Source of the DNA: JAOTVV01 sp039591075
Lineage (GTDB): Bacteria > Gemmatimonadota > Gemmatimonadetes > Gemmatimonadales > GWC2-71-9
NCBI GenBank assembly: GCA_039591075.1
Contig: JBDHEI010000006.1
Location: forward strand, 1 to 64,000
Length of the DNA stretch: 64,000 nucleotides
Reading direction: 5' to 3'
A model generated the notes under the pieces. It was not told the origin of the DNA and ran no database searches. It worked only from the letters and a program-made list of their open reading frames with translations. Positions within the stretch are counted from its first letter, which is position 1. Each line of letters opens with the position of its first letter. A program made the translations under genes and the position numbers. Shown here piece by piece: positions 16,845-26,272 of the stretch.

Positions 16845-17348
16845 ATGCCAATACCCACGACGCGAGCGGAGCTGGTGGACATGATTCTGGCGAGCTACAC
16901 CAAGCTCGAGAAGGAGCTCGAGGCCCTCGGACCAGGCCAAGCAACACTTCCGTGCGTAGACGACTGGACCATCAAGGACCTGCTCGCCGTGCGTGCCTGG
17001 TGGACAGAGCACGTGGTTGACTGGATCGAGGCAGGCCCGACAGCCGCACTCGAGCTGCCGGCAGCCGGCTACCGATGGAGCGAGACACCGCGGCTCAACG
17101 CCGCCATCGTGAAGGAATGCGGTGCCGAATCATACGAGGCCCTCCGCAAGCGATTGACGCGCGGCGTCGAACGCGTGCTCGCCACCATCGACGCCCTCGA
17201 CGACCGTGCGCTGCTGGAGGTAGGGGTGTTCGGTTGGGCGGGCAAGTGGCCAATCGCCCGCTGGATCTCCATCAACACGGCTCGGCAATACACGACCGCC
17301 CGCACCTACGTGCGCCGAGCCCTCCGCTCCGGCGACTTCGGCAAGTGA
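16845..17348 (+). CDS. ClbS/DfsB-family four-helix protein
   Basis: The 167-residue product begins MPIPTTRAELVDMILASYTKLEKELEAL and contains CVDDWTIKDLLAVRAWWTEHVVDWI and PIARWISINTARQY. This is the pattern of ClbS/DfsB (DUF1706), DinB-related proteins; ClbS itself is the colibactin self-protection cyclopropane hydrolase. Some canonical DinB histidines are replaced here. Its role in this organism is unknown, with detoxification a fair guess. Confidence 0.8.
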   Translation: MPIPTTRAELVDMILASYTKLEKELEALGPGQATLPCVDDWTIKDLLAVRAWWTEHVVDWIEAGPTAALELPAAGYRWSETPRLNAAIVKECGAESYEALRKRLTRGVERVLATIDALDDRALLEVGVFGWAGKWPIARWISINTARQYTTARTYVRRALRSGDFGK

Positions 17349-17393
17349 AATCCTGATTCACGACGTCATCACGGACAACCTCGGACGGGACTC

Positions 17394-17810
17394 ATGGCAG
17401 AACCCAAGACCAGACCCACTAAAGCGAGCGTGAAAGCGTTTCTGGACGGCGTCAGCGACGAGGCGAGACGCAAGGACTGCCTCACCGTCATGAAGATCAT
17501 GAAGCGGGCGACAAAGGCCGAACCCAAGATGTGGGGAACGAGTATCGTCGGCTTCGGCAGCTATCACTACAAGTACGCGAGTGGCCGGGAAGGCGACTGG
17601 CCTCTGACCGGGTTCTCGCCGCGGAAGCAGGCGCTGACGCTCTACATTACACCCGGCTTCAGGCGGTACGAGCCCCTCATGCAGAAGCTCGGCAAATACA
17701 AGACGGGCAAGTCCTGCCTGTACGTGAAGAAGCTCGCCGACGTCGATCTCGACGTGCTCGAGGAGCTGGTCCAGCAATCGGTCAAGCACATTGCGCAGGC
17801 CTACGCCTAA
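17394..17810 (+). CDS. DUF1801 protein
   Basis: The 138-residue product matches DUF1801 (YdhG-like fold): VKAFLDGVSDEARRKDCLTVMKIMKRAT, MWGTSIVGFGSYHYKYASGREGDWPLTGFSPRK, then LYITPGF and KTGKSCLYVKKLADVD. Families with this fold include iron-chaperone-like proteins, but no enzyme function is established. It sits 45 bases after the ClbS-like gene and 37 before a lipoprotein, in a probable transcript. Confidence 0.85.
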   Translation: MAEPKTRPTKASVKAFLDGVSDEARRKDCLTVMKIMKRATKAEPKMWGTSIVGFGSYHYKYASGREGDWPLTGFSPRKQALTLYITPGFRRYEPLMQKLGKYKTGKSCLYVKKLADVDLDVLEELVQQSVKHIAQAYA

Positions 17811-17847
17811 GATTGGTGGACTCACCCGGAACGAGGAGCGCCAGACC

Positions 17848-18321
17848 ATGCGCCATTCACCCTCCCTGCTTTGTCTCCTCTTGCTGAGTGCCTGTCAGGC
17901 CGATCGTTCCCCCCTCGACGACGCAGAACGGGCGGCCATTGCGGCCAGCATCGACTCCGCAACACGGGCGTTCGAGGATGCCGAGCGGGCTCAGGATGCG
18001 GAGCGGGTGATCGCGCACCTGGCACAGGAGTTCTACATGTACAACGACGGCATTCGCGCGGATTACGCCTCGACCGTCTCGAGCATCCGACGCTCGCTGG
18101 GTTCGTTTCGGCATTTTGAGCCGGGGTTCGAGAATCTAGAGGTGCGCGTCCTGGGCCCACATGGTGCCGTGGTCTCATTCACGTTCCAGGACTCGATCGT
18201 TGACAGCACTGGACAGCTGCTGCGCTTTCGCGGACCGACCACCCTCGTGTGGGAGCGAAGCGGGAACGACTGGCTCATCACCTATGCGGACGCCGATCAC
18301 TATCAGGACGTACCGCGCTGA
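17848..18321 (+). CDS. Lipoprotein with SnoaL-like domain
   Basis: The 157-residue product has a lipobox (LLLLSAC, Cys about residue 16) and a mature NTF2-like pattern: AIAASIDSATRAFEDAERAQDAERVIAHLAQEFYMYNDG and a final TLVWERSGNDWLITYADADHY. This resembles DUF4440/SnoaL-like proteins. ATG 17848 sits just before the basic MRHSPS signal start; the open frame extends to 17791 across the previous gene's end and is not used. Confidence 0.75.
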   Translation: MRHSPSLLCLLLLSACQADRSPLDDAERAAIAASIDSATRAFEDAERAQDAERVIAHLAQEFYMYNDGIRADYASTVSSIRRSLGSFRHFEPGFENLEVRVLGPHGAVVSFTFQDSIVDSTGQLLRFRGPTTLVWERSGNDWLITYADADHYQDVPR

Positions 18322-18439
18322 CAGCGCGACCCGTCTGGCTTGAGTGGCGCGAGTCGGGATTGACCGCGCCGATCTCGACACCTTGTTTTCACTCTGACGT
18401 GCACCACTGCCTGTGTTCTCCAATCAGGAATGTCGACCG

Positions 18440-19600
18440 ATGATGACCCGCCTCCTGTGGCCAGCGTTGCTGGTCATGATACCGCCAGTCGCCGCCGCCC
18501 AGGCCAGACCCGACACCGCGGCGTTCGTGACGCGCCTTGGCACCGACACACTCGCCGTCGAGCGCTTTGTGCGGACACCCCGACGCATCGATGCCGAGGT
18601 GGTGCTCCGGATTCCGCGAACCACGCGAACGCAGTACGTGCTCGAGCTGTCTGAGCGCGGTGAAATGGTACGGATGGAATCCGTGCGGCGGGCCGGCGGG
18701 GGCGACGTGATCCAGCGGGAGACGGTGGAGCGCGTGGGTGATTCACTCCGGATCGTCACGACGACCGATGGCGGTGAGCGGGTCCGCACCGTCGCGGCCG
18801 ATACGTGGACGCTGCCGTTCATCGACATGGTACACTGGCCCTACGAGGTCGCCCTCATGCGAGTACGTGCCTCTGGTGTGGCCGAGACCTCCATTCCACT
18901 GCTCACCGGATCGCGAACGGCGCCGTTTGCGTTTGCTGTGGTGGGACCGGACGCGATGACGATCACCCATCCGACACGCGGGACGATGCGCGTCAGGACA
19001 GATGCCGTCGGCAGGCTGATGGCATTGGATGCGAGCGCCACAACCCGAAAGCTCTCGGTCGAACGTCGCCCCGGAACGCCGCTCGACGAGTTGGCCAATC
19101 GCTGGGCCGGCGCCGACGCAGCCGGACGGGGCCTGGGTGCCCTCTCGGGCCGCGGCGCCGTAGAGACCACAGTCGCCGGGGCCACCATCAGCGTCGACCA
19201 CGGCACGCCGTCCAAGCGGGGTAGAACGATCTGGGGCAGCCTGGTACCCTTCGGAGAAGTGTGGCGCACCGGCGCAAACCGAGCGACCCACTTCACCACC
19301 GACCGCGACCTGGTGCTCGGCTCGGGTGCTCGCAGCTTGGCCGTTCCGGCCGGATCGTATACGCTGTTCTCCATCCCGGCAGCCGACGGTGGCGTGCTGA
19401 TCGTCAACCGCCAGACCGGGCAAACGGGCACCGCTTACAGTCCCGACCGCGACCTCGGCAGGGTCCCGCTCCAAGCACGGCCCCTCGCGTCCGAAGTGGA
19501 GGTGTTCACGATTGCGGTGACGGAAGAGGGGAGCGGCGGGCTCGTGCGACTGCAATGGGACCGTACCGAACTGGTCGTGCCCTTCATCGTGAGGCGCTGA
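18440..19600 (+). CDS. Secreted protein with C-terminal DUF2911 domain
   Basis: The 386-residue product has a signal peptide (MMTRLLWPALLVMIPPVAAAQ). Residues ~20-235 are beta-rich and unassigned. The last ~150 residues are DUF2911: ISVDHGTPSKRGRTIWGSLVPFGEVWRTGANRATHF, then LAVPAGSYTLFSIP and ...LVVPFIVRR. DUF2911 proteins are exported and of unknown role, common in Bacteroidota and Gemmatimonadota. ATG 18440 is chosen for the signal peptide. Confidence 0.8.
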   Translation: MMTRLLWPALLVMIPPVAAAQARPDTAAFVTRLGTDTLAVERFVRTPRRIDAEVVLRIPRTTRTQYVLELSERGEMVRMESVRRAGGGDVIQRETVERVGDSLRIVTTTDGGERVRTVAADTWTLPFIDMVHWPYEVALMRVRASGVAETSIPLLTGSRTAPFAFAVVGPDAMTITHPTRGTMRVRTDAVGRLMALDASATTRKLSVERRPGTPLDELANRWAGADAAGRGLGALSGRGAVETTVAGATISVDHGTPSKRGRTIWGSLVPFGEVWRTGANRATHFTTDRDLVLGSGARSLAVPAGSYTLFSIPAADGGVLIVNRQTGQTGTAYSPDRDLGRVPLQARPLASEVEVFTIAVTEEGSGGLVRLQWDRTELVVPFIVRR

Positions 19601-19791
19601 CCCTCGGCACAGGGGATCCGCTGGTCCGGTCGGTTCACTCGTGGGCGCCATTCACGGGCTGTTCCTGCTCCGCATCCTCAGCGACACTTCCTTGGGCGGC
19701 TCCGCGGCGTGACCGGGCGGTCCGCTGCATGTGCTCACGCACCGTGCAACGCCGCTGCAGGTTTGACGAACGACCTCACCGAGAGGCGCGC

Positions 19792-20259
19792 ATGATAGAC
19801 CAGATCCTCACGGCGTGGCAGGTCAACAACCGTGTCAACCTCCTGCTGATCGACCACATCGACGATGAGGGAATGCGTTCTACGCTCTCATCGCGTGGCG
19901 GGCGCAATGTCGTTCGCCAGTTCGCACACCTGCACAACAACCGGACCTGGCACCTGACCCGCCGAGCCAAATCGCTTGCCGCAGACGCTCACGTCTTCGA
20001 CACCCATGACGAGCCGAATCGGCACACGCTCGCAGCGGCGCTTCGGGATTCCGCCGAGCGAATCGAGCAACTGATCCGACTGACGAGCGAGGGTGTACCA
20101 GGCGTTCGGACCTTCAAGCGTGGCTCGGTGCCGTACATCGCCTACTTCATCGCCCACGAGAGTCACCATCGGGGCAGTATCCTGCTCACGCTGAAGCAGA
20201 GCGGCCATGCGGTGGAGAAGGAGATCCGGGATGCGATCTGGGATTGGGACCGCCTGTGA
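19792..20259 (+). CDS. DinB-family protein
   Basis: The 155-residue product shows a DinB four-helix bundle: NVVRQFAHLHNNRTWHL provides the first histidines and YFIAHESHHRGSILLTLKQSG the last pair, giving a complete predicted metal site. Relatives include thiol-dependent transferases. The stop overlaps the start of the next gene by three bases, so the two are translationally coupled. Confidence 0.85.
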   Translation: MIDQILTAWQVNNRVNLLLIDHIDDEGMRSTLSSRGGRNVVRQFAHLHNNRTWHLTRRAKSLAADAHVFDTHDEPNRHTLAAALRDSAERIEQLIRLTSEGVPGVRTFKRGSVPYIAYFIAHESHHRGSILLTLKQSGHAVEKEIRDAIWDWDRL

Positions 20260-20687
20260 GCGACCACACGCTACGGAAATGGCTCCTGATCTCCACCGGC
20301 ATGCTCTGTGTGGGACTGGGTGCCGTGGGCATCGTACTGCCGCTGCTTCCCACGACACCGTTCTTGCTCCTGGCCGCCGCCTGCTTTGTTCGCAGCTCCG
20401 ACCGCCTATATCACTGGCTCACGAGCCATCGCGTGTTCGGGTCCTACATCAGGAACTACCGGGAACACCACGGCATGACGGCGCGGGCACGAGTCCTCAC
20501 GCTGGTCGTGCTGTGGGCCGGAGTCGGCTACGCGGTGGTCGGTGTCGCGCGCTCCTTGCCTCTCCGTCTCGTTCTGCTTGTTATCGCCGTCTCGGTGACG
20601 GTCTATCTCCTACGGCTCAAAACCGTTACTCGCGACGTGCCTCGCGCGCATGTGCCGACCAGCAACGGAGAGGCTCCGGGCGCCTGA
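20256..20687 (+). CDS. DUF454/YbaN-like inner membrane protein
   Basis: The 143-residue product has the DUF454 start GLGAVGIVLPLLPTTPFLLLAAACFVRSSDRLYHWL...VFGSYIRNYREHHGMTARAR, with three to four membrane helices. Function is unknown. GTG 20256 overlaps the upstream TGA; it is the start that best fits the family and coupling. Confidence 0.85.
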   Translation: MSDHTLRKWLLISTGMLCVGLGAVGIVLPLLPTTPFLLLAAACFVRSSDRLYHWLTSHRVFGSYIRNYREHHGMTARARVLTLVVLWAGVGYAVVGVARSLPLRLVLLVIAVSVTVYLLRLKTVTRDVPRAHVPTSNGEAPGA

Positions 20688-20964
20688 CATCGGCCTTCGA
20701 GGGGATCCCTCACGACGGCTGAAGCCGCCGAAAGCCTGGCCCCGATGGCGACGTTACCGACCCCGTGGCTCAGTCGTAACCCCCTGCCGCGGGGACGTAA
20801 TCCGCGGCCCAGTCGCCGCTACCGCAGGACCCTGTGAATCAAGCAGTTAGGGGCCCACGCAGTGTCCCGTCCGGCGGGGCGCCCCATGGACTGAATCTTG
20901 CGTCCAAACCTATGTATCTTTGGCCTTTGTACGACGTCGGCCCTAACCGGCTATACCGAATCGG

Positions 20965-22434
20965 ATGAAACGCATCCAGGTTGGCATACGACCGCTCGAC
21001 GAGCGCACCGGCGGCTTCACGGCGGGCGGCGTGTACGTGCTCGCCGGCGCGCCCGGAAGCGGCAAGCTCGGCGCCTTGCTCCAGTTCCTGCACACCGGTC
21101 TTGACACGGGAGATCGGGTGGCGCTGCTCACGACCATGGCGCCGGAGCAGGTGATCGAGCAGGCGCAGCACTTCGGCTTTGACTTCCAAACCCCCTGGGA
21201 GGACGGGCGCCTGCGGCTCCTCGGGTTCGCCGACGATTTCGATCGGCGGTTGCTGAGCGTGGCCGAGCCAGCACAGGCCTTCGACGAGCTTTCGGACCTC
21301 GTCGGTCGGGATGTGGCGCGCGTGGGGGTGGATCCCGGAAAGCCTCTCTGGGAGACCCGCGCCGGAACGTCACTGGCCAGCCGGTTCGTCGGCTGGGCCG
21401 AGTCGACCAAGGCTACGCTGCTGGTCACGATCGCCACTGACCTCTCGGACACGCTGTCCCCCTCCACGGAGTGGGTACTGCAAAGCGCAACGGGAGTGCT
21501 GAAAATCGAGAGGCTCCCCAGTGGGCTCCGGCAGCTTTGGGTGCGTCGTCTCAGCCCTCCGATCGATCACCAGGGGGCCATTTCGTTGGAGGTCGTCCCC
21601 GGTAAGGGCCTCTGCGAGCCGGCGGGGCGGTTCGACCGTCGACGAACGGACACGCCCATCGGGAGCGAGCGGCGTCTCCTTCTGCTCACGTTGGCCGCCG
21701 CTCCGGAGGAGCTGCTCGCCTGGGCCCGCACCCGGTACGACATCGTCGAGCTGGCCGAGCCGCTCCAACTCGTGTCGCGCCTGCAAGAGGGCGAGGAGTA
21801 CGGGGTGGTGTTGGTCTACCTCGATCGGGACGGCTGCCACGAGGCGGCGGAGACCTGTCGGGCCATCCGACCACTCACCGGCGCACCGATTGTTTTGGCG
21901 ACCGACGATCGCCTGCGGGCTACCGATCGCACGCAGGCCCTCGACGCGGGCGCAAACGATTTCCTCAGCGACAACTTCAGTTTCGTCGAACTGGCCTCAC
22001 GCATCGATCGCGCCATGCAGGCCGCGAGTGGCTTGCCACAGGCGCGCCGAAGAGAGGAAGAGACTGTCGCGGTTCCGGAAGGCGTGTTGGAGGCCGACGA
22101 ATTCGACCGTCGGATCGGCGACCGACTTCGGGAGTCGCAGGCACTTCCGTTCGCCATGATCCAGATCCGCTGTGGTGCTGCGGAGAGTCGCATATTGGGC
22201 GAGGTGCTGGCCAAACAGGTTCGCGACGCCGGCGACTGCGTCGGAAAGACGCCGGACGGCTTCGGGGTCGTGTTGCACGGCGCGCGACCCAAACAGGCCG
22301 AGGCCTACCTGTGCCGCGTGCGACAGGCGCTCGCTCAACTCGTGGATCAGCCATCCGCCTTCGGCGTCACCGTGCTGTCGAGTGCCACGGATGGCAATGC
22401 CATCATCAAGGCCCTCCGCGCTGCAGCGGCGTAG
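20965..22434 (+). CDS. KaiC/RecA-like - receiver - degenerate GGDEF protein (BcsE-like architecture)
   Basis: The 489-residue product has three parts. Residues 1-225 are a KaiC/RecA-type ATPase domain with P-loop GAPGSGK (28-34) but Leu35 where Ser/Thr normally binds Mg-ATP. Residues 236-352 are a receiver domain, with YLDRD (285-289) at the phosphoacceptor strand and LDAGANDFL before the last helix. Residues 368-489 resemble a GGDEF domain in which the active loop is TPDGF (429-433), preceded by RDAGD (420-424) near the I-site position. This order matches BcsE, the c-di-GMP-binding regulator of cellulose synthesis. It is the first gene of the exopolysaccharide operon, 42 bases before the next, so a regulatory role is inferred. 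Confidence 0.7.
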   Translation: MKRIQVGIRPLDERTGGFTAGGVYVLAGAPGSGKLGALLQFLHTGLDTGDRVALLTTMAPEQVIEQAQHFGFDFQTPWEDGRLRLLGFADDFDRRLLSVAEPAQAFDELSDLVGRDVARVGVDPGKPLWETRAGTSLASRFVGWAESTKATLLVTIATDLSDTLSPSTEWVLQSATGVLKIERLPSGLRQLWVRRLSPPIDHQGAISLEVVPGKGLCEPAGRFDRRRTDTPIGSERRLLLLTLAAAPEELLAWARTRYDIVELAEPLQLVSRLQEGEEYGVVLVYLDRDGCHEAAETCRAIRPLTGAPIVLATDDRLRATDRTQALDAGANDFLSDNFSFVELASRIDRAMQAASGLPQARRREEETVAVPEGVLEADEFDRRIGDRLRESQALPFAMIQIRCGAAESRILGEVLAKQVRDAGDCVGKTPDGFGVVLHGARPKQAEAYLCRVRQALAQLVDQPSAFGVTVLSSATDGNAIIKALRAAAA

Positions 22435-22476
22435 CCGGCTCGAAGCAGCGCCGGCTCACCGACGAGGCGTCTGACC

Positions 22477-24690
22477 ATGCCCTCCGTCCCGAGGCGCTCG
22501 CGATCCCGCGTCCCCTACTGGGTCCGGTTTTCGATCACGGTCTTCGGGCTCACTACCATTACCTCAGCGTTCGTGCTCGTCGTTCTGCCACAGCGCTTCG
22601 TGCTTCAGGCCGGGCTCATCGAGTCGGGCGTCACGTTTCCGGCAACGACCCCGCCATTCGTTCCGTCGTCACCTCCCAAGGTCCGCCAACCGCCACCCGA
22701 GGTGGCGCGTACCGCTCCTCCTGCGCCTCTTGTTCGCGCCGGACCGGCGAAGCAGTTCTGGGCCTCGGTGCTGCCCCTGCTTCGGACGGGCGAGTTGGAC
22801 CGGGCGCTGCCACGGTTTCGCGCCTATCTCGCGGCCCATCCCGACGACCGCGACGTGTGGCGGGAGCTGGCCGTGGTGCTCGCACGGCTCGGGCGGTATG
22901 ACGAGGCAGCGACTATCTACGCGCGCCTCCGCCGAACCTCGGACGATCCCGTCCTCACGCTCCAACTTGCCCGCCTCCTTCGCGACCGCGGCGAGCTGGA
23001 GAAGTCCCTCGCGCTGTATGACACGCTGCTCGTGGCAAGCCCCGAGGACCGTGCGCTCCTCGTTGAGTACGCCCAGACACTGACGTGGGCCGAACGGTAT
23101 GCGCGTGCCGGGGCCGTCTACCGGCACCTCTTGGAACGCGATTCCACCGATCACGCCACGCGCCTCGAGTTGGCGCACGTGCTCTACTGGGACGGTCGGC
23201 GTACCGAAGCACTGGACGTGTTGGCGAGCATGCCCGCCGATGCGCCGCAAGGCGTCGAAGCACTCCAGCTCAAGACCGTCATCGCGCGCGAACTCGCCTC
23301 AGTCGGGCCACCGGTGGATACGCTCCTCGACGGGGCTCGACGTGCGGTGATCGCAGGGGATTTCACCGAGGCCGTCCGGCGCTACGAGCGGTTACTGGCG
23401 CGCAATCCGAACGATCCGGCCCTGTGGCTCGAGTGGGCGGATGTTCTGCAGTACCAGATGCAGGATCTGGCGGCCGCGCGCGACGCGCTGGTGTACCTAG
23501 CCAGACTGCGTGACCTCACCTCGGACGAACGCTTCCGCCTTGTCCAACTCCACGCCTGGACCGGGGAAGAGACTCGCGCCAAGGCCATGCTCGTGAGCCT
23601 GCTCGAGGAAGACACCAGTCGGGCTGAAGGTTGGGCGCTGCTCGGTGACCTCTACCGTTTCGGCGATGCGCGGATCGAGGCCCGGAATGCCTACCGCACC
23701 GCGCTGAGGCTCGACCCCGGAAGCGTCCCTGCCCGGGAAGGACAGACCGCGCTCGAGCGACAGGCGGCTCGAATCGTCGAGAGTAGAGAGCGGCCGAGCG
23801 CCGGACCGGAAATCTTGTACTTCCGAGACTCAGACGAGTTCGAGCGCATGGATCTCGGTGCACACGCCAGCTACCAGTGGGGAAGCATGCTGCTGCTGGC
23901 GCGGGCCGGGTACCGCAGGCTCGAGGGAATCACTCTCGCCGGAACATCCGGCCAAGAGAGGGGACCGTATTTCCAGCTGGAATTCGCCCGGTGGTGGCGA
24001 CTCGGGTCGCTACGAACATCGGTCGCAGTCGGCGCCGAGCAGCTCGACGCCATCGGAACCGAGCCGACCTTCGCCGTCGCGGTCGCGCTTCCGGAGGCAA
24101 ACGGAACCGCGATCGAAGTCTCCTACGACCACGGCCCGGCCTTCCACCGAACCGTCACGCTCGAGAGCGTTCTGGGCGCCATTCAGGCCGACCACCTGCA
24201 GGCATCCGTGTTCCGGTCCCTCGGTCACGGCTGGGATCTCTCGGGACTTGGCGCCGTGACCTCGCTCCGCGGCAGCGATAGCGACAATTGGCGCTTCAAC
24301 AGCTTCGTGACCGTGCGGCACGAGTTGACCGGCCCGTTCACCATCGCCCTCACATCGCAGGCCCTCGCGTTCGCCACAGCTGCGCCCACGCTGGGAAGTC
24401 GGCGGCTCTACTGGGATCCACGAGCTTTCGTGGCAGGCGGGGTGCAGTTCGAGGCGCGCTCTCCGGCCACCGGTGTGTGGGACGTGTACGGCCGCGTGAC
24501 GCCGGGAATCGGTCTGGTGAAGGAGCGGACGGCTACCGAGCTCGATTTCGTTCCCCAGCTCGCCACCGAAGCCGGCGTCGGCTACGAGACGCCGCGCATC
24601 GCGTTCATGGCCGGTCTCGCCTACCTGCGGGGGCGGGAAGGCGCCTACAACTCACTCGGCGCGAACGTGAGCCTGGGGATCCGCTACTAG
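22477..24690 (+). CDS. TPR - outer-membrane beta-barrel protein, PgaA/BcsC-like exporter
   Basis: The 737-residue product has an N-terminal hydrophobic segment (about residues 17-38), a Pro-rich linker (~50-85), about ten TPR-like helical pairs (~95-430, e.g. GRYDEAATIYARL, GELEKSLALYDTL, YARAGAVYRHLL), and a C-terminal part of alternating strands ending in the aromatic GIRY. This TPR-then-barrel design is that of PgaA, BcsC and AlgK/AlgE-type polysaccharide exporters. It lies between the BcsE-like gene and the glycosyltransferase, which starts 2 bases after its stop. Confidence 0.75.
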   Translation: MPSVPRRSRSRVPYWVRFSITVFGLTTITSAFVLVVLPQRFVLQAGLIESGVTFPATTPPFVPSSPPKVRQPPPEVARTAPPAPLVRAGPAKQFWASVLPLLRTGELDRALPRFRAYLAAHPDDRDVWRELAVVLARLGRYDEAATIYARLRRTSDDPVLTLQLARLLRDRGELEKSLALYDTLLVASPEDRALLVEYAQTLTWAERYARAGAVYRHLLERDSTDHATRLELAHVLYWDGRRTEALDVLASMPADAPQGVEALQLKTVIARELASVGPPVDTLLDGARRAVIAGDFTEAVRRYERLLARNPNDPALWLEWADVLQYQMQDLAAARDALVYLARLRDLTSDERFRLVQLHAWTGEETRAKAMLVSLLEEDTSRAEGWALLGDLYRFGDARIEARNAYRTALRLDPGSVPAREGQTALERQAARIVESRERPSAGPEILYFRDSDEFERMDLGAHASYQWGSMLLLARAGYRRLEGITLAGTSGQERGPYFQLEFARWWRLGSLRTSVAVGAEQLDAIGTEPTFAVAVALPEANGTAIEVSYDHGPAFHRTVTLESVLGAIQADHLQASVFRSLGHGWDLSGLGAVTSLRGSDSDNWRFNSFVTVRHELTGPFTIALTSQALAFATAAPTLGSRRLYWDPRAFVAGGVQFEARSPATGVWDVYGRVTPGIGLVKERTATELDFVPQLATEAGVGYETPRIAFMAGLAYLRGREGAYNSLGANVSLGIRY

Positions 24691-24691
24691 C

Positions 24692-26032
24692 ATGGCTTCC
24701 CGACGGCGAACGCTCGTTTCGCTCTTGCTGACGGTTGGCGTCGTCGGTGGCTCGACGTGGCTCACGCTCTGGGCACTCCAGTCACCGCTCGCGGTGCAAC
24801 GGTTCCTAGTGCGGCTGGTCGTGATCAGCCTGATCATCTTCCTCGCCATCTTGTTCGTGCGGTACTTTTCCCTGCTGTGGTTCGCGTTCCTCCAGCTGCT
24901 GGAGAAGACCATGCGACCGCAACGTAACGAGGTGCCGCTCCCGCCCGTGTCGGTGATCGTGCCGGCATACAACGAGGGCGCGGTGTTGGAGTCCGCGATC
25001 GATGCGCTGCTGCGAATCGACTACCCATCCTTCGAGATCATCGTCGTGGACGACGGCTCGAGCGACGACACCCTCGCTGTCGCCCAGCGGTGGGAAGGCC
25101 AGCACGGGGGCGTCGAGGTACGGGCATTCACCAAGGCCAACGGCGGCAAGGCGACGGCACTCAACACCGGCATCGCCCAGGCACGTTACGCGTTCGTGCT
25201 CTGCATGGACGCAGACTCCGCCATCGCTCCGGACACGCTCCGCGAAGCGATGCCTCATTTCGACGATCCGTCCGTCGGAGCCGTCGCGGGGAACGTGAAG
25301 GTGGTCAACCGCGTGAATTTGCTCACGCGCCTCCAGGCACTCGAGTACATCGAAGGGCTGAACCTGCCCCGTCGGGCCCAGGGGTTCATCGCGGCCGTCA
25401 ACATCGTGCCGGGTCCTGTCGGACTGTTCCGGATCGAGGCACTCCAAGAAGTTGGTGGGTACGACAACGATACCTTTGCCGAAGATGCGGATCTCACCCT
25501 GAAGCTGATCAGCGCGGGGTGGAAGATCGTCTATGAAGAGAACGCCATCGCGTGGACGCAGGCCCCCACACGGGTGCTCGATCTCGTGCAACAGCGATAT
25601 CGCTGGACACGCGGCATTCTCCAGGCCATCCGCAAGCGCAAGCGGATCCTCGTGCAGCCGTTTCCGGATTTCCCGCTGTGGATGTCAGGCATGGAAATGG
25701 CCTTTGAGGGCATTCTCTGGCCCGTGCTGAACGTCTATGGGCATCTCTTCTTTGCCCTCGTGGCGCTGCTATACGGTATGGGCGAGCTGTTGCTGTACTG
25801 GTGGATCCTACTCACGTTGCTCGATCTCGTGGCGGCATTGATCACGGTGGCCATGGAGGAGGAATCCCTGTCACTCGTGCCGCTGGCCATCGTCTATCGC
25901 TTCTTCTTCATCTTGTTTCTCGACGTCACCAAGACCTTTGCAGCAATCGAAGAGGCTTTCAGGCTCGGCATGGAGTGGGGCAAGCTCCGCCGCATTACCT
26001 ATCGCGAAGAGGCTGGGGTCGGTGGACCGTAA
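24692..26032 (+). CDS. Processive GT2 glycosyltransferase (PgaC/IcaA-like)
   Basis: The 446-residue product has two N-terminal membrane helices (~10-30, 38-65), a GT2 catalytic domain and about four C-terminal helices. Visible motifs are DD in VVDDGSSDD (120-121), the DxD CMDADS (173-175), the base motif TFAED (264-265) and the processivity motif QRYRW (301-305). This set is shared by PgaC/IcaA, NodC, hyaluronan and cellulose synthases. No PilZ domain follows, unlike BcsA, which favours the Pga/Ica type. A UDP-GlcNAc donor is inferred from deacetylase context, not shown. Confidence 0.85.
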   Translation: MASRRRTLVSLLLTVGVVGGSTWLTLWALQSPLAVQRFLVRLVVISLIIFLAILFVRYFSLLWFAFLQLLEKTMRPQRNEVPLPPVSVIVPAYNEGAVLESAIDALLRIDYPSFEIIVVDDGSSDDTLAVAQRWEGQHGGVEVRAFTKANGGKATALNTGIAQARYAFVLCMDADSAIAPDTLREAMPHFDDPSVGAVAGNVKVVNRVNLLTRLQALEYIEGLNLPRRAQGFIAAVNIVPGPVGLFRIEALQEVGGYDNDTFAEDADLTLKLISAGWKIVYEENAIAWTQAPTRVLDLVQQRYRWTRGILQAIRKRKRILVQPFPDFPLWMSGMEMAFEGILWPVLNVYGHLFFALVALLYGMGELLLYWWILLTLLDLVAALITVAMEEESLSLVPLAIVYRFFFILFLDVTKTFAAIEEAFRLGMEWGKLRRITYREEAGVGGP

Positions 26033-26059
26033 TTCCGCGCTGCGGAGAGAGGTGTCATC

Positions 26060-26272
26060 ATGGGTGTGATCGACCTACTCGTCACGATCATCGTGGTCAC
26101 GATCCTCGTGACGATTGCGCTTGGCGTCATGACGTACATCGCGTACAAGCTGCGCCTGTCACGGCGACCGGTGTCGGCCGACGAGGAAGTGACAGGCCCA
26201 CGGTTCTTCGTCCTGCGCCAGCCGCCTGCGGCGGGTGCTCGCTCGAGCGAGGGGCATGTCACCGAAGCGTGA
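26060..26272 (+). CDS. Single-helix membrane peptide, possible PgaD analogue
   Basis: The 70-residue product is one long hydrophobic helix (LLVTIIVVTILVTIALGVMTYIAYKL, residues 5-31) followed by a basic stretch and a soluble tail. There is no sequence family I can name. PgaD/IcaD, the small partners of PgaC/IcaA, are somewhat larger (two helices). Position directly after the glycosyltransferase and the overlap with the following deacetylase support a role in the same complex. Confidence 0.5.
   Translation: MGVIDLLVTIIVVTILVTIALGVMTYIAYKLRLSRRPVSADEEVTGPRFFVLRQPPAAGARSSEGHVTEA

Noticed and set aside
20845..20947. GTTAGGGGCC and GGCCCTAAC inverted, resembling attC cores
   Set aside because: The order of the cores is opposite to that of an attC on either strand, and no paired inner arms are present. 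Probably coincidence in GC-rich DNA.
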